Below, piece by piece: positions 59,631-64,000 of a DNA stretch of 64,000 nucleotides; position 1 is the stretch's first letter; the number at the start of each line of letters is the position of its first letter. Under the pieces are notes generated by a model, which made no database searches, was not told the origin of the DNA, and saw only the letters and a program-made list of their open reading frames with translations. The DNA comes from GWC2-45-44 sp041661665. GTDB lineage: Bacteria; Planctomycetota; Phycisphaerae; Sedimentisphaerales; UBA12454. The translations under genes and the position numbers were made by a program. Location of the stretch: assembly GCA_041661665.1 (NCBI GenBank), contig JBAZTW010000005.1:1-64000 (forward strand), in the 5' to 3' direction.

Positions 59631-60458
59631 TTAAAATGCGTACTGTGCGCTTAAAACGACTCCGTCGCCAAGTCCGGTTGCGGCAGAACTTCCCCGATTG
59701 CCGGTAACTACATAAGCGGCAACTAATGAAAAGTTTTTATTCACAAACCAGGCAATATGAGCGTCCCAGTAGTCGGCATTCTTAAAATCGCTGAATTTTG
59801 CTCCCTCCCGGTATTCAACGCCAACGGCCACATTATCGAGAGGTAATACGTCGATATTTCCAAAAAGCACTTCGTCGCGTTCGTCGTCGAAGCCAAGAAC
59901 ACCGAGAATTTTTCCCTTTGTGGAAAGGATACCGCCGCTTATCAGCACAGGCTTGGGGAAAGTTTTCTTGATAAGTTTTGTTGCCACTATGTAATAGTCA
60001 AAATCGGTGCTGTCCCCGGCGGCATCGTAGGTCGTATGTTTAAAAATCGTGCCTGCCGAAACAGCAGGGGTATATTCTTTTTCTTCCAGTACAAGCAATT
60101 TTGCGCCGAAGTTATGCTTTTGAACATCCTGAAGACCGGATATTGAAACATTTTCATAGCCGTAAGAAAGCTCTAACCGTCTAAAAAAAGTTTGTGCAAT
60201 ACTGACTGTTGACCAATCAATTTTGCTTTGTTTAAGATTTACATACCAGGTGCCAATCTGGGGCTTGCTGGTAAAAACATCGTCAAGAGTGAACTTGCGG
60301 TTTTGATTTGGCTCTCCAATAGGGGTTCCTGCGGTATAAGCCAGGGGGTTGAAGGCAATGCCTCCAACGCCTTCAAGGTTATTCAGCGGGACACCGGCGT
60401 AAATTAGAGATGTACCGAAACTAAAAACAATTAACACTAATACAAATATTTTTTTCAC
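59631..60458 (-). CDS. DUF3034-family outer-membrane barrel protein
   Basis: The 275-residue protein has a signal peptide ending near LIYAG, then VPLNNLEGVGGIAFNPLAY, typical of DUF3034 proteins, many beta strands and a terminal aromatic (SAQYAF). The role is not known; members often lie beside sulfur or phosphonate genes. It starts at GTG with AGGAGA seven bases upstream. The start codon and part of that region lie in a perfect 12-bp hairpin (60456-60512), so translation is probably controlled. It sits between YezD and metY. Confidence 0.85.
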   Translation of the reverse strand: MKKIFVLVLIVFSFGTSLIYAGVPLNNLEGVGGIAFNPLAYTAGTPIGEPNQNRKFTLDDVFTSKPQIGTWYVNLKQSKIDWSTVSIAQTFFRRLELSYGYENVSISGLQDVQKHNFGAKLLVLEEKEYTPAVSAGTIFKHTTYDAAGDSTDFDYYIVATKLIKKTFPKPVLISGGILSTKGKILGVLGFDDERDEVLFGNIDVLPLDNVAVGVEYREGAKFSDFKNADYWDAHIAWFVNKNFSLVAAYVVTGNRGSSAATGLGDGVVLSAQYAF

Positions 60459-60512
60459 TGGAAAATCTCCTAAAAATTTTCTTTTGTTGTTTTTCGTCAG
60501 GATTTTCCAGTG
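60456..60512 (-). promoter_or_regulatory. start-codon-sequestering hairpin of the DUF3034 gene
   Basis: In the mRNA, CACTGGAAAATC (60501-60512) is exactly complementary to GATTTTCCAGTG (60456-60467), whose last three bases are the GTG start codon. The first bases of that arm adjoin AGGA of the ribosome site. The loop is 33 bases. Confidence 0.75.
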
Positions 60513-60593
60513 GTCTGGTGGTGCCTGTCTAAATTTTTTATTATCAAAGAACTCGCCTGCGGAATAACCGCTCGGCCTTAATATCTAACAATG

Positions 60594-60761
60594 CTAAATG
60601 CCGCCTCCTTTCTCGACCTTACAGTCGTCAAATCGCTTCCTTTCAGTTATCTCAACCTGTACAATTTTCGTATCGTGTACTTTGATTAAGACACTTCCAT
60701 AATCGAGTCCTGTAACGAGTTGTGCGATTTCATTAACAATTTTTTCGTTCTTATTATTCAT
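60594..60761 (-). CDS. YezD-family small protein (DUF2292)
   Basis: The 55-residue protein reads IVNEIAQLVTGLDYGSVLIK, VHDTKIVQVEITERKRF, which is the DUF2292/YezD pattern of GSVxIxVHDxxIVQVExTEK. These proteins are often encoded with sulfate and cysteine genes; their role is unknown. ATG 60761 is the only start, and a GGATAATGAA-type sequence provides a weak ribosome site. It heads the cysK-metY-DUF3034 group. Confidence 0.85.
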   Translation of the reverse strand: MNNKNEKIVNEIAQLVTGLDYGSVLIKVHDTKIVQVEITERKRFDDCKVEKGGGI

Positions 60762-61028
60762 TATCCTATTATTCCTATGGATTTAATATGGATTATATAA
60801 ACTATAAAAAATCTGTCAATATATTTTTTAATTTTTTTTGTAATTTATATAACTATATTGTGGAATTGTAGTTATGTTGTGTATGGTGTTTAACTTTTGA
60901 AGGTTAAGCGGCTCATCTTAATAGTCGATACGATAGATACCGTTTAGGTCTGTAAATATCAACAGCCATAAAGCTGGTGCAGCAATGATGCTATTGAAAA
61001 AAATCAAAATTTGGGGATTAAACAAAAA

Positions 61029-61050
61029 AAGCTCGGATAAATCCGAGCTT
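61029..61050 (-). terminator. terminator of a minus-strand RNA
   Basis: AAGCTCGG and CCGAGCTT pair around 6 bases and are followed on the minus strand by seven T residues. The plus strand has no T run. No protein gene ends here, so it probably closes the RNA candidate just upstream. Confidence 0.8.
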
Positions 61051-61200
61051 TGCGGCCCAATTTTATGGTATCCAGGCAACAGAGATGCCCAGGCAAGTCC
61101 GAACTGCGCAAAACCAACGCAGGTGCCTCCCTTAATGGTTCGTAAAGCCGCCTGGCGAAAGTAGATACATCTAAAAATATATCACCTTGCCGGCTCTAAC
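61051..61200 (-). ncRNA. unassigned structured RNA candidate
   Basis: Between the CxxC gene and the terminator lies a non-coding stretch with nested complementary arms: CCAGGC (61072 and 61089) with GCCTGG (61150), CGAAC (61100) with GTTCG (61138), and CTGCG (61104) with CGCAG (61118). GGCAA and TTGCC also pair. I compared it by eye with SRP, 6S, tmRNA, RNase P and the SAM, cobalamin, c-di-GMP and ZTP riboswitches and found no convincing match. The strand is set by the terminator. Confidence 0.5.
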
Positions 61201-61285
61201 AAACCCAGAGACTCCAACTATACCTTGAGCAAATTGTGCTCAAAATCATCCAAAGTTGACAATTATCGCCTAAAACTCGAAAGTT

Positions 61286-61450
61286 TTAGTATGATTTTTT
61301 CTTCGAGTAGCAGTTTTTGCAATAAACAGGTCTGCCTTCTTTTGGCTGGAATGGAACTTCACATTCTTGTCCGCATTCAGCGCAGGTCGCTTTGTGCATT
61401 TCGCGTGGTCCAAAATCTCTTTTTGGTCCCCCTTTGTTAAAATCTCTCAC
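61286..61450 (-). CDS. CxxC-x17-CxxC small zinc-binding protein
   Basis: The 54-residue protein has CAEC, exactly 17 residues, then CKNC, followed by a basic SKKKSY end. This matches the short CxxC-x17-CxxC domain family, which is presumed to bind zinc and perhaps nucleic acid. The start is GTG 61450 with GGAG eight bases upstream. The middle segment ECEVPFQPKEGRPVY is the conserved core. Confidence 0.85.
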   Translation of the reverse strand: MRDFNKGGPKRDFGPREMHKATCAECGQECEVPFQPKEGRPVYCKNCYSKKKSY

Positions 61451-61619
61451 AGGTCTTTCTCCGAAATAAATAAAAAATAGTCTTTAAATTATACTACGAG
61501 ATGATGAGCATAATCAGAACGCCGAAACTTGCAAGAATAATCTGGAAAATTCCTGTATTTATGGATACCTCTAAAAACCGGCGGCAAGGCGAAAAGTATG
61601 GGATGAGTTTTGCGGGAAT

Positions 61620-61764
61620 AACAGCGGGGGATTGCCGTGCTGCGCTCGGACGAACCGCCGAATAAATTCGGGAGTTAACGACCGCTCGCTTACCTTGCGG
61701 CTTTGAACCCTGCTATGGTGATGGCAGAGTTGACCCATAAATCCCCCAACCGCAGGGGTCGGGG
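61620..61764. repeat. degenerate GC-rich repeats
   Basis: CGACCGCTCGCTTACCTTGC, CTTTGAACCC and a CCCCAACCGCAGGGGTCGGGG hairpin-like unit resemble the spacer at 10860-10937. From 61451 to 61620 only a 22-codon frame ending at 61494 and no convincing gene is seen. Confidence 0.5.
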
Positions 61765-62985
61765 CTAACTGATGGAACACGCCCCGCCCAATTTGGTTTT
61801 ATAAAGATTTTTATTGTATGGCAGTTTCATCAGCAGCATTCCCATCATACAATTATCCGTAATGCCGGCGAAAATCAACCCGCTGCTTACAAAAATCGGA
61901 ATAAATAAAAACGCCCAATGCAGCAGCCACGATAGTATTATTCCCAGTAATACCAGACTTCCTGCGATAATTCTGACCTGACGTTCCAGAGATATTCCGC
62001 CCTGACCTTTAATGACGGCAAGTTTGTCTTTTTGCCAGCGAGCGATGCCGCCTTCAATTACTTTGACGGTGTGGATTCCAGACTGCATCAGCATATCAGC
62101 GGCCATCGCGGCACGTGTTCCGCTATGACAGAGTACCAGATAATTTTGTTTGGACTGACTCAATTCACCAATTTTAGCTGAAATCATATCTATCGGTATG
62201 TTAATTGAATTTTCGATGTGCGTCTGGCTGAACTCCAGAGCCGAGCGAACATCGAGAATTTTTGTCTGTGGGTCTTTTTTCAAAAGCGACAGCGAATCAG
62301 TCGGCGAAATCATCTCAATTGATGTCGCCTGACCTTTCTGGTTGACGCGGACGATATTATCAATGTTAAAGGGCTTGGGAATAATTTTTGACCGCAGATT
62401 CGTAACGAAAGCTTCTTTATTAGTTTCCTTTAAGAAGGGATTATTCTCTTTTTCTTTGGCTATGGTCGATGTCCGCAGCCCGTGATAGTCGTGGCCGGGG
62501 CATAATATGGTTTCATTGGGCAGGTTTTTTAATTTAGCAAGAGTGTCGAACATCGATTCTGGCGAGCCGTTTTGAAAATCTGTTCTGCCGACGCTGCCGA
62601 TTAAAAGCACATCGCCGGTAAATAAACTGCCTTGGCCGTATAAGTTTATCGTGTCATCGGTATGGCCGGGCGCATATATAACCTTAATTTTGCTGTCGCC
62701 TATCTCTATCACATCATTATCTTTAAGCCGGCGGTCGGCAACGTCGGAGATGGCCTTTTCATGCATTAAAACAGGTATTTTGAAATGCTTCTTTAATACC
62801 GCAGCCGATGAAAAGTGGTCGGCGTGGGTATGCGTATCGACTATAAATTTAGGTATGAGACTGTTTTTCGTTAAATATTTTTTGTATTCCTGCGGCAAGC
62901 TTATATGCGGGTCGATAATCAACGCCTCGTTTGCCGAGCTTAAAATATACGAATAACAACTGCCAGCGATGAATTGTTTTACCAT
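61765..62985 (-). CDS. MBL-fold hydrolase fused to rhodanese and membrane domain
   Basis: The 406-residue protein has three parts. Residues about 1-225 are a metallo-beta-lactamase fold with DTHTHADHFSS, APGHTDDT, GDVLLIG and CPGHDYHG, like ETHE1 persulfide dioxygenases. Residues about 240-330 are a rhodanese with active-site CHSGTRAAM. The end has two helices of the DUF2892/YgaP type. The layout suggests sulfane sulfur transfer and oxidation at the membrane, coupled to the sulfur genes nearby. AAGGAG precedes the ATG by eight bases. Confidence 0.9.
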   Translation of the reverse strand: MVKQFIAGSCYSYILSSANEALIIDPHISLPQEYKKYLTKNSLIPKFIVDTHTHADHFSSAAVLKKHFKIPVLMHEKAISDVADRRLKDNDVIEIGDSKIKVIYAPGHTDDTINLYGQGSLFTGDVLLIGSVGRTDFQNGSPESMFDTLAKLKNLPNETILCPGHDYHGLRTSTIAKEKENNPFLKETNKEAFVTNLRSKIIPKPFNIDNIVRVNQKGQATSIEMISPTDSLSLLKKDPQTKILDVRSALEFSQTHIENSINIPIDMISAKIGELSQSKQNYLVLCHSGTRAAMAADMLMQSGIHTVKVIEGGIARWQKDKLAVIKGQGGISLERQVRIIAGSLVLLGIILSWLLHWAFLFIPIFVSSGLIFAGITDNCMMGMLLMKLPYNKNLYKTKLGGACSIS

Positions 62986-63172
62986 AAATCACACTCCTTT
63001 ACTTGATTTGCCGTAAATTGTCGCACCGAACCGGCCATTAGGCAACAGAAAACTTTGTTCTGTTTGGCTATGTCAGGTAACTAAAAAAATAACTTGTCAG
63101 CCTGGCAATTTGCGATATAATCAGAATCTTGATAAGGAAATCATAGAACACCCTATTCTGAAAGGAAAATGT

Positions 63173-63274
63173 ATGGGTCACAGTCGCGACACAAAGAAAG
63201 ACGTTAAAAAGAAACCTCAAAAAACACTCAAAGAAAAACGGCTTGAGAAAAGAGCCAAAAAAGCAGGGCTATAA
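63173..63274 (+). CDS. small basic protein, 33 residues
   Basis: The frame reads GHSRDTKKDVKKKPQKTLKE then KRLEKRAKKAGL, with AAAGGA six bases before the ATG. Similar very basic short proteins with KKxxKTLKEKRxxKxxKK occur in many bacteria without known role. The composition suggests RNA or DNA binding. Confidence 0.65.
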   Translation: MGHSRDTKKDVKKKPQKTLKEKRLEKRAKKAGL

Positions 63275-63279
63275 CAAGA

Positions 63280-63374
63280 AATTGAAAACTGAAGATTGAA
63301 AATTGAAAATTTATGGAATCGGCTTTGCCGAAACCGTTTTGAATTCTTCAATCTGCAATCTTCATTCTTCAATT
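63280..63374. repeat. composite repeat before the window-end gene
   Basis: TGAAGATTGAAAATTGAAAA leads into TTTATGGAATCGGCTTTGCC, the inverted form of the palindrome-plus-tail element at 51478 and 53204. TTCAATCTGCAATCTTCATT follows to the next stop codon. Confidence 0.75.
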
Positions 63375-64000
63375 TTAGTATCTATCAATTGGCAGTGAAA
63401 GGCTCTGCGGTTTTATCAAATCTATAAAAGTGCCTTTCTGTGCCGCTCTTAGCTGAATTGTTCCCAATTCCTGATAGGTATTGTAAAGCAGCGTAAGTTT
63501 TTCCTCGTCTTTGGCTTCGAGGTATCTCTGCCAGGCGCCTTTCCGAGCTCCCCATCGAATCTCCGTGCCATCCTTTGCGTAAAGGATAATGTGCGGCTGT
63601 GATGAACTTCTCCTGCCGTTGAAATTGCTCATATCAATAGATTTTATTTCCGCAAGCAAAGGTTTATCAGGCACAACTTCCTTATCCATTCTATCGAACA
63701 ATGCCAGCAGCTCGACGGCGGCGACGACATCTTCGCTGTCCCATTTTGTGCCTACCGACCGCCAGGTGAGCAGATGAGCGGGCACGCCCGTAATTTCAAC
63801 GATGGAAAGTTTGCTAATGTTCACATATTCGAGAACCACAAGGTCGGATGCTATGAAATACTGACTGTCATCAGTTTTTATAAGAGCGACGGGCTGTCTA
63901 TATTTGGCATTTATGACGATAGCCTTATTTTCTATCTGGACTTTGGTATCGTATAGCCAGGAAAATTCCGCGATATTTTCTTCTATCCGCATAGCCGCGG
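63375..64000 (-). CDS. possible FtsQ-like protein, 5' end outside window
   Basis: The frame is open to the window edge, so the N-terminus is missing; 208 codons are visible. The order of segments (NIAEFSWLYDTKVQIEN, KYRQPVALI, ITGVPAHLL, then VVAAVELL and a C-terminal KDEEKLTLLYNTY ... GTFIDLIKPQSLSLPI) resembles the POTRA and beta domains of FtsQ/DivIB cell-division proteins. Identity is low and context is absent, so this is a tentative call. A first in-frame ATG lies at 63992, but sequence before it is also open. Confidence 0.4.
   Translation of the reverse strand, partial: AAMRIEENIAEFSWLYDTKVQIENKAIVINAKYRQPVALIKTDDSQYFIASDLVVLEYVNISKLSIVEITGVPAHLLTWRSVGTKWDSEDVVAAVELLALFDRMDKEVVPDKPLLAEIKSIDMSNFNGRRSSSQPHIILYAKDGTEIRWGARKGAWQRYLEAKDEEKLTLLYNTYQELGTIQLRAAQKGTFIDLIKPQSLSLPIDRY

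Noticed and set aside
61051..61200. SRP RNA, 6S RNA, SAM or c-di-GMP riboswitch
   Set aside because: The key conserved cores are missing or on the wrong strand relative to the terminator.
61225..61440. Plus-strand frame of 71 codons
   Set aside because: It lies opposite the CxxC-x17-CxxC gene, whose motif and ribosome site are clear. Its own product looks like no family.
61494..61562. Minus-strand 22-codon hydrophobic frame ending SFGVLIMLIIS
   Set aside because: It has GAGG upstream but would need an ATA start. It may be the end of a decayed gene.

Overview
The window reads as a chromosomal scaffold from a bacterium of the Planctomycetota, most likely a Phycisphaerae/Sedimentisphaerales-type lineage. 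That rests on several secreted proteins ending in a PEP-CTERM tail (IPEPATM..., VPEPATM...), an outer-membrane toolkit (LptF/G-like permeases, porin, DUF3034 barrel), a deoxyhypusine-synthase-like enzyme, CxxC-x17-CxxC and zinc-ribbon proteins, and intergenic spacers full of short palindromic and heptad-like repeats. A run of 10 Ns at 9106-9115 marks a scaffold join, so this is probably a draft or metagenome assembly. The taxonomic call is inference.

Layout. 1-7.2 kb: 5' part of an aconitase (minus strand), then a DHS-like (probable homospermidine) synthase and an ornithine-decarboxylase-type enzyme, split by an AT-rich two-gene insert (Sll1717-like P-loop ATPase plus a membrane-anchored coiled-coil protein). 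7.2-10.9 kb: repeat-rich spacer, methyltransferase, DMT transporter (with the gap), cold-shock gene 1, queG. 10.9-20.2 kb: a complete phosphate-starvation locus on the minus strand (phoB, phoR, porin, pstS, pstC, pstA, two pstB, phoU) with a well-formed 4 x 11-bp Pho box in front of the porin. 20.3-26.8 kb: tRNA-Pro, glmS, a Xer recombinase, and a dtxR-feoA-feoB iron operon with a palindromic operator candidate. 27-42 kb: glycan assembly genes (GT2, GT39, three GT4, asparagine synthase, three methyltransferases, flippase) interleaved with three PEP-CTERM protein genes. 42-53 kb: aminotransferase, LptF/G pair, rpmH, small proteins, cold-shock gene 2, NusG-like factor, manA, amidase, ruvBA, accD. 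53-64 kb: TIGR02757 protein, rhomboid with zinc ribbon, ferritin-like protein, a sulfur cluster (cysK, metY, DUF3034, YezD), an unassigned structured-RNA candidate, a small CxxC protein, an MBL-rhodanese-membrane fusion, and the end of a possible FtsQ-like gene.

The most interesting signals are regulatory or hidden inside ordinary annotations. (1) The two tandem PstB ATPases have complementary lesions: one lost the ABC signature, the other the Q-loop Gln and H-loop His. This fits a heterodimer with one working and one degenerate ATP site. (2) The two PEP-CTERM transcription units at 30.0 and 41.2 kb share promoter, an upstream element at identical spacing, and a leader hairpin. (3) The two cold-shock genes share a leader hairpin with identical 7-bp arms and identical 27-nt loop length. 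(4) The DUF3034 gene's GTG start and part of its Shine-Dalgarno region lie in one arm of a perfect 12-bp hairpin. (5) A 110-bp stack of intergenic-type repeats sits in frame inside a glycosyltransferase. No CRISPR array, rRNA operon, complete insertion sequence or recognisable anti-phage system was found.
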